A DNA stretch of 63,999 nt from Bacillota bacterium (GCA_019420525.1 JAHZHA010000025.1:40253-104251), one strand, 5' to 3'; counted from the first letter of the stretch, positions 41,899 through 51,842 are shown. Program-made: numbers and translations. The notes: a model not told the origin generated them from the sequence alone.

Positions 41899-43968
41899 AT
41901 GAAAAAGAAATCAGGCAGGCAGCTCTTTCTGTCGGTAAATTCGAAGCCGGATATCATTGTGATGCTTATCATTACTCTGCTTCTCGCTCTGGAAAATCCG
42001 ATAATGGGCATTGCAGGACTGGCTCTCGTCTTTGTAGCGATGCTGATAAATCTCAAGACGTCGAGCAGCAATTCCAAGGCGATCAGTGAATATCTCTACG
42101 ATATAACATCTGATATGGATGAGACGATCTCCTTGTCCGTCATATATAATCCTCTGCCGCTGTGCATCATAGACAGTGCGGGCATCATCATGTGGTATAA
42201 TGCCAAATTTGATGAACTCGTGGACGATCTGGAAGCAGGCAAATCGAGCATCTACGATATTACAGGTATTAAAATACACGAGATGACGCAGGAAGCGCTG
42301 AAGGACAAGACGATTACTTTCAAGTCAAAGCAGGCGCGTCCGAGAAATTTCAAGGTATTCGCATCGGATGCCAGAACAAACTGTACCACCGGAAGCAAAA
42401 TGCTTCACTGGGTTGAAACCACTGTGGTGGATCAGATCAAAGAAAAATACAGAGATGAACGCGTCTGCATCGCTTATGTGAATATCGACAATTATGATGA
42501 CATTATCTCTATGGCACCCGACGACAGAAAATCGCGCATCGGCGCGGAAATAGAAAATGAGATCCGGCTCTGGGCGACGAAATGTCAGGCAGGATTTCTG
42601 CGGATGGGCAAAGCAAAATATGCGCTGATTTTTGATTTCCGAACACTGGAAAATATCGAAACAAATAAATTCCCGATTCTCGATGAGGTCCGTTCTATCG
42701 AGACAGGTGGAGATATACCAGCCTCTCTGAGCATCGGTGTGGGAGCATCCGGCAAGACGCCGGCTCAGACGGAGGAATACGCATCCGCTGCTCTCGATCT
42801 CTCGTTGGGACGGGGCGGCGATCAGGCAGTGGTAAAAAAAGGATCAAATATCGAATATTATGGCGGCAAACTGCAGACTGTGGAAAAGCGTAATAAGGGA
42901 AAGTCCAGAATCGTAGCGCTGGCGCTCCGGCAGTTAATCGATCAGGCTCCGAATATTTACGTCATGGGGCATGCTGTGCCGGATATGGACTCTTTCGGAG
43001 CAGCTCTCGGCATCGCCCGGATGGCGAAAAACAGAGGAAAAAAGGCGAATATCGTCATAGATACCAGCGATGCCATCGAAATGCCGTATCACATGGCGGA
43101 AAAAGAGGGAAATTACAATTTTATTAACGGGGAATATGCTAAAATGACAGCTTCCAGAGAAGATTTGCTCATTTTGGTGGATACGCATAAACCGAGTCTT
43201 TCCGCGTGCCCCGCTCTGACCGAGATCATCGAAAAGATCGTGGTGATCGATCATCACAGAAGGGGCGAAGAGATCGTACAGAATCCGATTCTTCTCCATC
43301 TGGAACCGTATGCTTCCTCTGCTTCGGAACTGGTCACCGAAATGTTCCAGTATGTGGTGAATGAGAAGAAGAGCATCGGAAAGCTGGAGGCTGAGGTTCT
43401 GCTTGCCGGTATTACGGTGGATACCAAAAGTTTTTCAGTAAAGACGGGTGTGCGAACGTTCGATGCAGCATCCTGGCTCAGACGGCAGGGAGCTGATACC
43501 GCAGAAGTCAGACAATTCTTCCAGATCGACATGGAAATGTCACGGCAGGAAGCCAAAATCGTCTCATCCGCGGAAATACTCCCGGGAAATATCGCTTTTT
43601 CTGTTCAACCAGAAGCCTGCCATAACGTTTCCATGCTGATCTCCATGGCGGCCGATTCATTGTTGGATATCAGAGGAATGAGAGCGAGCATCGTCATAGG
43701 TCTTGACACGAATAAAAAGGTCAGAGTCAGCGCCAGATCTCTGGGAGAACTCAACGTACAGCGCATTATGGAAAAGTTGGGCGGCGGCGGACATCTGACT
43801 ATGGCAGGAGCACAGCTTGATATGCCGGTCAGCGATGCAGAAGCCAGGGTAAAAGCCGTTGCTGCGGAATTTATCGAAGAAGAAAAACAGATGCAGCAGG
43901 CGAAACAGAATGCGGAGAAAAAGAGTGAGACAAAACGCCTGCAGATTCCTTCGGAAAAACAGGAATAG
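41899..43968 (+). CDS. gdpP: Cyclic di-AMP phosphodiesterase
   Basis: A 689-aa membrane enzyme that hydrolyses c-di-AMP and so affects potassium, osmotic and cell-wall balance. Two N-terminal membrane segments are followed by a PAS-like domain (about 75-145), a degenerate GGDEF (about 150-285, with SIGVGASGKTPAQTEEYASA in place of a true GGDEF), and the DHH/DHHA1 catalytic part with HAVPDMDSFGAALGIARMA, VDTHKP, VIDHHRRGEE and GGGGHLTMAG. ATG 41899 is chosen over earlier codons because GAAGGAAGG lies upstream. Its place before rplI and dnaB is conserved in Firmicutes. Confidence 0.95.
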   Translation: MKKKSGRQLFLSVNSKPDIIVMLIITLLLALENPIMGIAGLALVFVAMLINLKTSSSNSKAISEYLYDITSDMDETISLSVIYNPLPLCIIDSAGIIMWYNAKFDELVDDLEAGKSSIYDITGIKIHEMTQEALKDKTITFKSKQARPRNFKVFASDARTNCTTGSKMLHWVETTVVDQIKEKYRDERVCIAYVNIDNYDDIISMAPDDRKSRIGAEIENEIRLWATKCQAGFLRMGKAKYALIFDFRTLENIETNKFPILDEVRSIETGGDIPASLSIGVGASGKTPAQTEEYASAALDLSLGRGGDQAVVKKGSNIEYYGGKLQTVEKRNKGKSRIVALALRQLIDQAPNIYVMGHAVPDMDSFGAALGIARMAKNRGKKANIVIDTSDAIEMPYHMAEKEGNYNFINGEYAKMTASREDLLILVDTHKPSLSACPALTEIIEKIVVIDHHRRGEEIVQNPILLHLEPYASSASELVTEMFQYVVNEKKSIGKLEAEVLLAGITVDTKSFSVKTGVRTFDAASWLRRQGADTAEVRQFFQIDMEMSRQEAKIVSSAEILPGNIAFSVQPEACHNVSMLISMAADSLLDIRGMRASIVIGLDTNKKVRVSARSLGELNVQRIMEKLGGGGHLTMAGAQLDMPVSDAEARVKAVAAEFIEEEKQMQQAKQNAEKKSETKRLQIPSEKQE

Positions 43969-44030
43969 AACTTCTGCCGCAGTTTTCTGACGGGTCGGCA
44001 GATGGTTATATGCAAAAGGAGGTAAATCAA

Positions 44031-44474
44031 ATGAAAGTTATATTGCTCGAGGATGTCAGAGGCAAGGGGAAAGCTGGAGAAATCGTAAAGGTCAGCGACG
44101 GCTATGCGAGAAACATGCTTTTTCCGAAAAAATTGGCGAAAGAAGCGACTCCGGCCAATATCAAAGCTCTTGAAATCCAGAAAGAAAAAGAAGCGGAACG
44201 CCTGGCACAGCTGAAAAAAGAAGCCGAAGCTGTCAAAGCGGTTCTCGAAGAGGAGACTATTCAGCTGAAGTCAAAAGGTGGCGAAGGCGGGCGCCTTTTC
44301 GGCTCTGTGACGAATGCTGACGTGGCTGAGGCGATCAAAGCGCAGAAGCAGATCGATATCGACAAGAAGAAGATCAGCATCCCATCGCCGATCAAGATGG
44401 CAGGCAGACATGCGGTGGATATCAAACTGTTTACCGATGTCAGCGTCCGTATTACTGTTGAAGTTACAGTTTAA
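44031..44474 (+). CDS. rplI: 50S ribosomal protein L9
   Basis: A 147-aa protein at the base of the L1 stalk. N-domain MKVILLEDVRGKGKAGEIVK and VSDGYARNMLFPKKLA are canonical. A long helix leads to the C-domain with GRLFGSVTNADVAEAI. AAAGGAGGT is upstream. It lies between gdpP and dnaB as in Bacillus. Confidence 0.97.
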   Translation: MKVILLEDVRGKGKAGEIVKVSDGYARNMLFPKKLAKEATPANIKALEIQKEKEAERLAQLKKEAEAVKAVLEEETIQLKSKGGEGGRLFGSVTNADVAEAIKAQKQIDIDKKKISIPSPIKMAGRHAVDIKLFTDVSVRITVEVTV

Positions 44475-44513
44475 TGCCGGCATTCCGGAACGCATTTTGG
44501 GGAGAAAAAGCAG

Positions 44514-45842
44514 ATGGAAGAGAGAATTCCTCCACACAGCGACGATGCGGAACGTTCTGTGCTGGGATCTGTCATGAAAAATAAAGAGGCACTGTTTGAC
44601 GTATTGGAAATCCTCACACCCGATGATTTTTACAGCGAAATACACAAGGAAATATTCAGTGCCGTCCGGGACCTGAACAGAGCGTCTTCTCCGGTGGATG
44701 TACTCACCGTCAGCGAAGAACTGAAAAAAAGGAAAACATTCGAAATGGTCGGAGGAAGAGCCTATGTGGCCAGTCTGACAACGATGGCCCCTTCGACGGC
44801 GAATGCATCGGCCTATGCAAAGATCATAAAAGAAAATGCGGTTCTCAGAAGACTGATCGAAGTTTCTTCCGATATCGTGGAGAAAAGCTATCGGCAGAAA
44901 ACAGATGCAGCTCAGGTGCTAGACTATGCGGAACAGGGAATTTTCGATATCGCCCGCATGAACCAGAAAAAAGATTTTACGGCGCTGAAGGATATTCTCT
45001 GGACCAATATGGATGAAATCGACCGCATGGCAGAGCAGGAAGGCCGGCTGACGGGGCTCACCACGGGATTTGCCGATCTGGATGCCCGGACATCGGGTCT
45101 GCAGAAGTCGGATCTCATCATACTGGCAGCCAGGCCCAGCATGGGAAAGACGGCGTTCGTGCTGAATGTCGCGCAGAATGCCGCGATCAGAGGAAATGCA
45201 AAAGTCCTCATCTTTTCGCTGGAAATGTCGAAAGAACAGCTGGGACAGCGTCTGCTGAGCATCGATTCCTGTGTGGAACTTTCGAAACTGAAGACGGGAG
45301 ATCTGTCCAGAGGCGACTGGGAGGATCTCAATATCGCCATAGATCGCCTGTCCAAAGCGGAAATATATATCGACGATACACCGGGAATTTCCGTTTTGGA
45401 AATGAAAAATAAATGTCGGCGTCTGAAAGCTGAAAAGGGGCTTGATCTCGTCATCGTCGACTACCTTCAGCTGATGAGTATAGAAGGAAAGACAGAAGGG
45501 CGGCAGCAGGAAGTCAGTACGCTGTCGAGGATGCTCAAACAGCTGGCGAGAGAGATGGAATGTCCGGTGATCGTTCTGTCTCAGCTTTCGCGTGCAGTGG
45601 AACAGCGGACAGATCACCGTCCTCAGCTCTCCGATCTGAGAGAATCCGGTGCTATCGAACAGGATGCGGATATCGTCATGTTTCTCTACCGGGACGAGTA
45701 CTATAACCCGGAGACGACAGAAAAACCGAATACCTGCGAAGTGATTATCGCAAAACAGAGAAACGGCCCGACGGGCAGCATAGATCTGGCATGGTTGGGC
45801 AAATATACGAAATTTGCGGACAGAAGCCCGCTGCAGATTTAA
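44514..45842 (+). CDS. dnaB: Replicative DNA helicase
   Basis: A 442-aa hexameric helicase of the replication fork. The N-terminal domain begins IPPHSDDAERSVLGSVM. The RecA-like motor has Walker A ARPSMGKTAFVLN, Walker B LDLVIVDYLQLM, and the arginine-finger region SQLSRAVEQRTDHRPQLSDL followed by ESGAIEQDADIVMFLYR. No intein is present. GGGGAG stands before ATG 44514. A protein with part of a helicase loader is encoded 1.5 kb downstream. Confidence 0.97.
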   Translation: MEERIPPHSDDAERSVLGSVMKNKEALFDVLEILTPDDFYSEIHKEIFSAVRDLNRASSPVDVLTVSEELKKRKTFEMVGGRAYVASLTTMAPSTANASAYAKIIKENAVLRRLIEVSSDIVEKSYRQKTDAAQVLDYAEQGIFDIARMNQKKDFTALKDILWTNMDEIDRMAEQEGRLTGLTTGFADLDARTSGLQKSDLIILAARPSMGKTAFVLNVAQNAAIRGNAKVLIFSLEMSKEQLGQRLLSIDSCVELSKLKTGDLSRGDWEDLNIAIDRLSKAEIYIDDTPGISVLEMKNKCRRLKAEKGLDLVIVDYLQLMSIEGKTEGRQQEVSTLSRMLKQLAREMECPVIVLSQLSRAVEQRTDHRPQLSDLRESGAIEQDADIVMFLYRDEYYNPETTEKPNTCEVIIAKQRNGPTGSIDLAWLGKYTKFADRSPLQI

Positions 45843-45868
45843 TATCTGATAAGAAAGGATTAAAAATT

Positions 45869-47155
45869 ATGGCAACATTAGCAGTAGTCGGAACCCAGTG
45901 GGGCGACGAAGGAAAAGGGAAAGCGATCGACTACTTTGCCACGAGAGCGGATGTGGTAGTCAGAGCGCAGGGCGGCAGCAATGCGGGACATTCCGTAGTC
46001 GTAAAAGGAAAAAAATATGCACTTCATCTCATTCCTTCCGGAGTCCTGAACCCTACCGCTGTCAATATCATCGGAAACGGTGTCGTTTTCGATCCTGCAG
46101 GATTTTTTGAAGAAATTTCAGAATTGGAAAAAGATGGAATAAATACCTCCAATATTTATATCAGCGACAGAGCACATATCGTATTCCCGTACCATAAAAT
46201 GCTCGATGCCCTCAGCGAAGCGTCAAAGGGTGGAGATAAAGTAGGAACCACCAACAAAGGAATCGGTCCCTGTTATATGGATAAAATGAACCGCACAGGC
46301 ATCCGCATGTGCGATATGATGGATGATCACAAGTTTGCAGAGAAGCTGTCTGCTCAGATCGACCGCAAAAACGAAATCATCACAAAAATTTATGGTGCGG
46401 AACCACTGGACAAAGAAGCGGTCCTATCGGAATATCTGGATTATGCCCGGAGACTCAGACCTTATATCCGGGATACCGGAGTCATGGTGAATCATGCCAT
46501 CCGCTCCGGCAAAAAAGTTCTCTTTGAAGGTGCCCAGGGAACGATGCTTGATATCGATCTGGGAACATATCCTTATGTGACGAGTTCACATCCGGTTTCC
46601 GGGGGCTTTACCGCAGGCGCCGGCATAAGTCCGAAGAGTATCGAAGAGATCATCGGAATCGTGAAAGCCTATACTACGAGAGTCGGAGCGGGTCCTTTTG
46701 TTACCGAAGAAGATAACGAAACGGGTGATGCTATCCGGGAAGCAGGCCACGAATACGGCGTGACCACGGGCAGGCCGAGACGCTGCGGATGGCTGGATCT
46801 GGTTGCCGTCAGCTATGCGGCGCGCATCAATGGACTGACGGGCATTTCTCTGATGCTTCTGGATGTCCTCGATCAGTTTGAAAAGGTCAAAGTATGCATC
46901 GGCTATCAGAAACCGGACGGTGAAGTTATCACAGATTTTCCTGCAGATCTGGATCTTCTTGGGGAATGCCGGCCTGTGTACAGAGAGCTGGAGGGATGGC
47001 ATACATCCATCACAGACTGCAGAGATTATGAAGATCTTCCTACAGAAGCAAAAGCCTATGTCCGGGTGATCGAAGAGTTCACTGGTGTTCCGGTCAGAAT
47101 CGTTTCCGTAGGACCGGATCGCGAGCAGACGATGATACGGGGAGAACTTTTCTGA
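45869..47155 (+). CDS. purA: Adenylosuccinate synthase
   Basis: A 428-aa enzyme joining IMP and aspartate with GTP on the way to AMP. Start VVGTQWGDEGKGKAIDYF is the GTP loop; later blocks are GGSNAGHSVVV, GTTNKGIGPCYMDKMNRTG, FEGAQGTMLDIDLGTYPYVT and TTGRPRRCGWLD. ATG 45869 is preferred because AAGAAAGGA lies upstream; an earlier in-frame codon lies inside dnaB. The order dnaB-purA is common in Firmicutes. Confidence 0.98.
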   Translation: MATLAVVGTQWGDEGKGKAIDYFATRADVVVRAQGGSNAGHSVVVKGKKYALHLIPSGVLNPTAVNIIGNGVVFDPAGFFEEISELEKDGINTSNIYISDRAHIVFPYHKMLDALSEASKGGDKVGTTNKGIGPCYMDKMNRTGIRMCDMMDDHKFAEKLSAQIDRKNEIITKIYGAEPLDKEAVLSEYLDYARRLRPYIRDTGVMVNHAIRSGKKVLFEGAQGTMLDIDLGTYPYVTSSHPVSGGFTAGAGISPKSIEEIIGIVKAYTTRVGAGPFVTEEDNETGDAIREAGHEYGVTTGRPRRCGWLDLVAVSYAARINGLTGISLMLLDVLDQFEKVKVCIGYQKPDGEVITDFPADLDLLGECRPVYRELEGWHTSITDCRDYEDLPTEAKAYVRVIEEFTGVPVRIVSVGPDREQTMIRGELF

Positions 47156-47193
47156 TAATAAAGCTTTTAGATACGAAATAATATGGCAATAAC

Positions 47194-47229
47194 ACAGGTC
47201 CGCCGGTATTCTGCCGGCGGCCTGTCTTT
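47194..47229 (+). terminator. Terminator after purA
   Basis: ACAGG-CCGCCGG pairs with CCGGCGG-CCTGT (one bulged T), followed by CTTT. Confidence 0.8.
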
Positions 47230-47265
47230 AGCGTGAAAAAATTCACACAACTGTCACATATGTTA

Positions 47266-47274
47266 TGGTATAAT
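47266..47274 (+). promoter_or_regulatory. Extended -10 promoter of the DnaD-type gene
   Basis: TGGTATAAT, 25 bases before ATG 47299. No good -35. Its position rules out translation from the earlier in-frame codons at 47233. Confidence 0.65.
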
Positions 47275-47298
47275 CAACAAAGTATGGGGTGCAGACAG

Positions 47299-48564
47299 AT
47301 GAACTTCAGACGCGAAAAGATAAACAATTTATATCTCAGCGATACGCAGGTGGAGAATATTTTTCTTACCGAATATATGCCGGAAGCCGAAGGGGATTTT
47401 GTAAAAGTTTACCTGACAGCTCTCATGTACGCCGGCGATGAAAAAATGTCCAACAGCCTAATCGCAAAGCATCTGGGCATGGAGGAAGAAGACGTTCTCC
47501 GGGCCTGGAATTACTGGGAAAGCTGCGGTGTCGTCCGGAAACGCGGGGTGTCAGATGACAGATTTCATTACACGGTCGAATTCACCTGTCTGAAAGAGAA
47601 GCTCTTTCTTTCACCTGGAGAGACGGAGGAAGAAGCATCGGAAGAGATTCCGGAAGATTTCAGCCTGCGGATGAACGATGAAGAATTGAGAAAAACTTTC
47701 GATTCTGTCGAAGAGATCACCGGGCGCATGCTGGAGAGCAGAGAATCTTCCGCTATCGTGTCCTGGATTTGTGAAGAAGGCCTTTCACCTGACCTCATAC
47801 GTTTTGCATATAGATTTTGCGCGGAAAAGCGCGGAAACAGCAGATTTCCGTATGTTTCCAGCGTAATAAGGGATTGGGAAAGAGAAAATATAAGAACATC
47901 AGAGGAGGCGGAAAAGTATTTAGAAGATACCGATCTTCGCCATAACCAATACAGGCGGGTGATGAAGGCTCTGGGATTTCACAGGAATCCTACGGAGAAA
48001 GAACAGGATATCATGGATACCTGGTTCGATCAGATGGGATTCGATATCGGCAAAATACTGGAGGCATGTGCCAAAACCAGCGGAATCTCAAATCCCAACA
48101 TCAACTACGTCAACAGCATACTGCTCGCCTGGAGCGGCAGAGACACACAGAGTGTCAAAAACGGATCCGATGTCGGCGGCACGGCAAAGGGCGGCAATCC
48201 GGCCGTAAAGGTGAAAAAGCTGTACGAGGCGCTGAGACGCAGAAAAGAGGCTGAACTCGAAGAGAGGCGGCGTTCTGTCTATGCGTCCATCCCCCGGATC
48301 AGAGAAATCGATACGGAACTTCGGCGGACGAATCTGGAAATTTCCAGGCTTGCGCTGCACGGCGGCAGCGGAGCGGAAAGAGAAAGACTCGGACGCAGAA
48401 TCACGGAACTTGGAGGCGAAAAAGCATTTCTGCTTACAGAAAATAATCTGCCTTACGATTATCTCGAGATGCAGTACGACTGCAAATACTGCAAAGATAC
48501 GGGCGTTTTGAACAACGGCGAACGGTGCAGATGCTACTCCGAAAAACTGAAACAGTTTATTTAG
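47299..48564 (+). CDS. DnaD-domain replication protein with a DnaC-type N-terminal region but no ATPase domain
   Basis: A 421-aa protein. Residues 1-100 are a DnaD winged helix (LIAKHLGMEEEDVLRAWNYW). About 140-290 hold two DnaD/DnaB_2 domains, the second with RNPTEKEQDIMDTWFDQMGF and NPNINYVNSILLAW. From about 310 the sequence changes to the N-terminal region of clostridial DnaC-type helicase loaders: LYEALRRRKEAELEERR, SVYASIPRIREIDTELRR, LPYDYLEMQYDCKYCKDTG and CRCYSEKLKQF, a four-cysteine zinc-type motif. There the protein stops. The AAA+ ATPase domain that should follow is absent, and only 72 bases separate it from the next gene. Ribosome site GGGGTG precedes ATG 47299. Confidence 0.87.
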   Translation: MNFRREKINNLYLSDTQVENIFLTEYMPEAEGDFVKVYLTALMYAGDEKMSNSLIAKHLGMEEEDVLRAWNYWESCGVVRKRGVSDDRFHYTVEFTCLKEKLFLSPGETEEEASEEIPEDFSLRMNDEELRKTFDSVEEITGRMLESRESSAIVSWICEEGLSPDLIRFAYRFCAEKRGNSRFPYVSSVIRDWERENIRTSEEAEKYLEDTDLRHNQYRRVMKALGFHRNPTEKEQDIMDTWFDQMGFDIGKILEACAKTSGISNPNINYVNSILLAWSGRDTQSVKNGSDVGGTAKGGNPAVKVKKLYEALRRRKEAELEERRRSVYASIPRIREIDTELRRTNLEISRLALHGGSGAERERLGRRITELGGEKAFLLTENNLPYDYLEMQYDCKYCKDTGVLNNGERCRCYSEKLKQFI

Positions 48565-48636
48565 GAGAAAGTTCGACACGAAGACGAGTAAGAGCGTATT
48601 CTGCGCAGCGGAATACCGTCCTGAAAGGTGGTTGAA

Positions 48637-50862
48637 ATGAGTAAAAAGAATATGAGAAAGCACGGAAAACGCGGAGAGTTACGATCAGAGATCTCTTCGC
48701 CGGATGAAATTCCGAGTACGAACACTTCGCTGAATGACGCGGCAGGTATCGGAAGCGTCGGCGTGAACGCAGAAGCGGCAGACACAGCAGGGGCAGAACT
48801 TGGCGGAGTGAACACAGACATTATAGAGAAAACCGCGGCGGCAGACTCGGCAGAAGAGCTTCCGACAGCGGCAGACAGTTGCAATCGTCAGAGGACAGGC
48901 GGAATTTCCGGCGTCCACAGAGGAAAGAGCAGACGGACAGACTTCGTGGAGAAGCTGAGACGGATGATACAGGCGGCTGACGATCAACTGGAGTATTTCA
49001 GACAGTCCGTATCTGAAATGCTGGATGCGGTATATGCGTTGTCCGCATTTACACATGTACGTATTCCGACACGTGTAAAAGCGGCCCGCAGAGCCCATGA
49101 AAGATTCAGAAGAATCAACTGGATGCAGAGACGTCTTATTATCAACGAAAAAGCCATGAGCAAGATCAGAGAAAGTCAGTTCTGTGCGGCAGCGGAAACT
49201 GTGACAAACTTTGAAAAACGGACTGCCATGCGCTTGGACGCACTGAGGATGAAAGGTCATCGTTTCGTCAGAAAATACGAATTCCTCGTAGATTCTGTCA
49301 TTCAGTACTGGATCAATCACAGAAAAAAATGTACGATTGCGGCAGGAACCGTCATGATGGGCATGATGGCTTTCGCATTTACGATTAATGCGGCAACTGT
49401 TTATGATTATTCTTATCACGGAACGCAGCTGGGTACGGTAAAGGACAAAACCGAAATCGAAGAGGCTGTAGAACAGGTGCCGGACGCTCTTGATACGAAC
49501 GTTAATGTTACCGTAGATCCGGAGTCTGACGTTACGTATACAAAGCAGCTCGATTTTTCAGCGATTACGGACACGGCTGAGACGGCTGCAGATAAAATTG
49601 CTAATGCGGATAATCTGACCGGCGCGGGCTTTTCCATTATCGTAGATGGGAAGACAGCGGCGCTGGTGGATTCTCAGGAGACGGCGCAGAAAATACTGGA
49701 ACAGGTAAAGCTTCATTACTGTACAGTTGACAGTCAGGGTAACAAACTGATCGACGGAGTTCCGGCTTCGGAGGTCGCTGTATCTGAAGACTCGGGAAGC
49801 ATCACTTCCACGGAAAAAGATTTTTCCACAGATCAGAGCAAACTGGATGCTTTTCGCAGTATTCTGAAAGCGTCTGAAGAAGAAGCGGAAGAATATCTCT
49901 CCGGTTCGGAAGCCGTCGCTGTGTCCGCCACATCTGAAACTGCAAATCAGACGCAGAGCGCGGCAGAGACTGACGATACGCAGCAGGAAGAAGAAATTAT
50001 CGATCCGAAAGAACAGGCTATCGACGCAGCAGCGGCTGTTCTCACTGCAGGACAGGAGCTGGGAGGTCCAGGTGAGCCACTGGTATTTTCTACCGATGTG
50101 GCGCCTGATGATCTGATTTTTGATGAAGAAGTAAAAATCGAACCTGTAACGGCAAATGTCGACGCTTTTTCGGATTACGATGAAGCCAGCAGCGTATTTT
50201 TAAACGAAGACGGCTCCAGTAAACTTCTCACCGTATCTACCAGTGAGATTCAGATTTTCAGCCAGACGGTATTTTATGAGACCGTCTATGAGGAGGATCC
50301 GACTCTCTATAAAGGTGAGACAAAGGTAAAAACGGAAGGAGTCAACGGAGATGCAAGAGTTACGGCTCAGATTTTCCGTATCAATGGTGAGGAAGTAGAC
50401 CGAATCATTCTGTCCGAAGTGGAAACGACCGCTCCGGTGGATCAGGTCATTCTGAAAGGAACAAAAGAAAAACCTTCTACCGCTGCAACCGGAAGCTTCA
50501 TATGGCCTACAAAAGGCGGAAGCCTGAGTTCCAGTTTCGGATCCAGGTGGGGAAGACAGCATAAGGGTATTGATATCGCAGCTCCTTACGGCACCAGTGT
50601 CGTGGCGGCTGACGGCGGCAAGGTTATTTATGCCGGATATAATTCCAGCGGCTACGGCAATCTGGTTAAGATCGATCATGGGAACGGTTATGTGACTTAT
50701 TATGCTCACAACAGCAGCCTGTGCGTATCTGTCGGAGACAGGGTCGCGCAGGGCCAGCTCATCGCCAAAGTGGGAAGTACCGGAAGAAGTACCGGAAATC
50801 ACTGCCATTTCGAAATCCGCAAGAACGGAACGCCGGTAAATCCTTACAGTTATGTAGGTTGA
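48637..50862 (+). CDS. Membrane-anchored M23 peptidase with G5 domain
   Basis: A 741-aa cell-wall endopeptidase. The first 230 residues are cytosolic: a disordered Ala/Glu-rich start, then basic helices. One membrane segment follows (TIAAGTVMMGMMAFAFTIN). The outer part holds a low-complexity Glu/Ala region, a G5 domain (about 520-610, with YETVYEEDPTLYKGETKVKT) and a LytM/M23 domain with zinc ligands in RQHKGIDIAAPYGT and NHCHFEIRKNG. AAGGTGG precedes ATG 48637. The long cytosolic N-terminus is unusual for a wall hydrolase. It lies just upstream of walRK, which control such enzymes. Confidence 0.92.
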   Translation: MSKKNMRKHGKRGELRSEISSPDEIPSTNTSLNDAAGIGSVGVNAEAADTAGAELGGVNTDIIEKTAAADSAEELPTAADSCNRQRTGGISGVHRGKSRRTDFVEKLRRMIQAADDQLEYFRQSVSEMLDAVYALSAFTHVRIPTRVKAARRAHERFRRINWMQRRLIINEKAMSKIRESQFCAAAETVTNFEKRTAMRLDALRMKGHRFVRKYEFLVDSVIQYWINHRKKCTIAAGTVMMGMMAFAFTINAATVYDYSYHGTQLGTVKDKTEIEEAVEQVPDALDTNVNVTVDPESDVTYTKQLDFSAITDTAETAADKIANADNLTGAGFSIIVDGKTAALVDSQETAQKILEQVKLHYCTVDSQGNKLIDGVPASEVAVSEDSGSITSTEKDFSTDQSKLDAFRSILKASEEEAEEYLSGSEAVAVSATSETANQTQSAAETDDTQQEEEIIDPKEQAIDAAAAVLTAGQELGGPGEPLVFSTDVAPDDLIFDEEVKIEPVTANVDAFSDYDEASSVFLNEDGSSKLLTVSTSEIQIFSQTVFYETVYEEDPTLYKGETKVKTEGVNGDARVTAQIFRINGEEVDRIILSEVETTAPVDQVILKGTKEKPSTAATGSFIWPTKGGSLSSSFGSRWGRQHKGIDIAAPYGTSVVAADGGKVIYAGYNSSGYGNLVKIDHGNGYVTYYAHNSSLCVSVGDRVAQGQLIAKVGSTGRSTGNHCHFEIRKNGTPVNPYSYVG

Positions 50863-50952
50863 TGATCTTTTCCATAGATGGAATTTCCAACCCCGCACAC
50901 GGCGGATTGACCGACTGTATGCAGCCAGCAGAGATAAAGTTGTTTATGTTAG

Positions 50953-50982
50953 AAATCCCGGTGCTCAGCACCGGGATTTTTT
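50953..50982 (+). terminator. Terminator before walR
   Basis: AAATCCCGGTGCT-C-AGCACCGGGATTT, perfect 13-pair stem, with the T-run continuing to 50982. Confidence 0.95.
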
Positions 50983-51056
50983 ATACAGGAAAGGAGCCTG
51001 CTTTCGGGAGTGACTTTGCGGAAGAGAGGGACAAACCCCGGAATTGCAAAGGAAAT

Positions 51057-51085
51057 TTGAAAATAGTTATTTTGTATGATAAACT
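51057..51085 (+). promoter_or_regulatory. Promoter of walR-walK
   Basis: TTGAAA (51057-51062), 17-base spacer, TAAACT (51080-51085), 43 bases before walR. Confidence 0.65.
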
Positions 51086-51128
51086 GCTTAGTATACATTG
51101 AATTTTATTTTAGCCGGAGTATTGAGAT

Positions 51129-51839
51129 ATGGATGATTCTAAGAAAAAGATTTTAGTGGTTGAGGACGAAAAGTCCATTTCAGATATCATAAAATATAAT
51201 CTCCAGAAAGAGGGATTTACGGTATATACAGCGTATGACGGAGAAGATGCTCTGGCAAAACAGAGCAGCTTAGATCCGGATCTCGTACTGCTGGACGTCA
51301 TGTTGCCCAAAATCGATGGATTTACCGTCTGCAAAAAAGTCAGAGAAAAGAGCGCGGTTCCTATCATTATCCTTACGGCCAAAGATGAGGAAGTCGACAA
51401 AGTGCTTGGTCTCGAGCTGGGAGCTGACGATTACATGACAAAACCTTTCGGTATGAGAGAACTGCTTGCCAGGATAAAGGCAAACATACGCAGAGCGACA
51501 CTGACGCTCGGTCCCGACGTGGATAAAGCGGAAGCAAACGTGAGAGAGTTTGGAAATCTGACGATCGATCTGAATCGGTACGAGATACGGAAAAACGGAG
51601 AAATCCTTGAATTGACCCTCAGAGAGTTTGAACTTCTTCGCTATCTGGCGGAGCGGGAGAACAAAGTCTTTTCAAGAGAACAGCTTCTGGAAGAAGTGTG
51701 GGGTTACGAGTATTACGGAGATATCCGCACGGTGGACGTTACCGTCCGGAGACTCCGTGAAAAACTGGAAGATGATTCCAGCAATCCGCGCTATATCATG
51801 ACAAAAAGAGGGATAGGCTATTATTTCAGGAGGCCGTAG
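51129..51839 (+). CDS. walR: Essential cell-wall response regulator WalR (YycF)
   Basis: A 236-aa OmpR-family regulator of peptidoglycan hydrolase genes. The receiver has ILVVEDEKSISDIIKYNL, phospho-Asp in LVLLDVMLPKIDGF, and DDYMTKPFGMRELLARIKA. The winged helix ends DIRTVDVTVRRLREKLEDD and RGIGYYFR, very close to Bacillus WalR. GGAG lies upstream of ATG 51129. It is followed directly by its kinase. Two sequences matching the WalR box occur at the end of this window. Confidence 0.96.
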   Translation: MDDSKKKILVVEDEKSISDIIKYNLQKEGFTVYTAYDGEDALAKQSSLDPDLVLLDVMLPKIDGFTVCKKVREKSAVPIIILTAKDEEVDKVLGLELGADDYMTKPFGMRELLARIKANIRRATLTLGPDVDKAEANVREFGNLTIDLNRYEIRKNGEILELTLREFELLRYLAERENKVFSREQLLEEVWGYEYYGDIRTVDVTVRRLREKLEDDSSNPRYIMTKRGIGYYFRRP

Positions 51840-51842
51840 GAT

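Noticed and set aside
48565..48636. Possible frameshifted continuation carrying the missing DnaC ATPase
   Set aside because: Only 72 bases separate the stop from the M23 peptidase start. No Walker motif is present in any frame, and the M23 protein's N-terminus is not ATPase-like.
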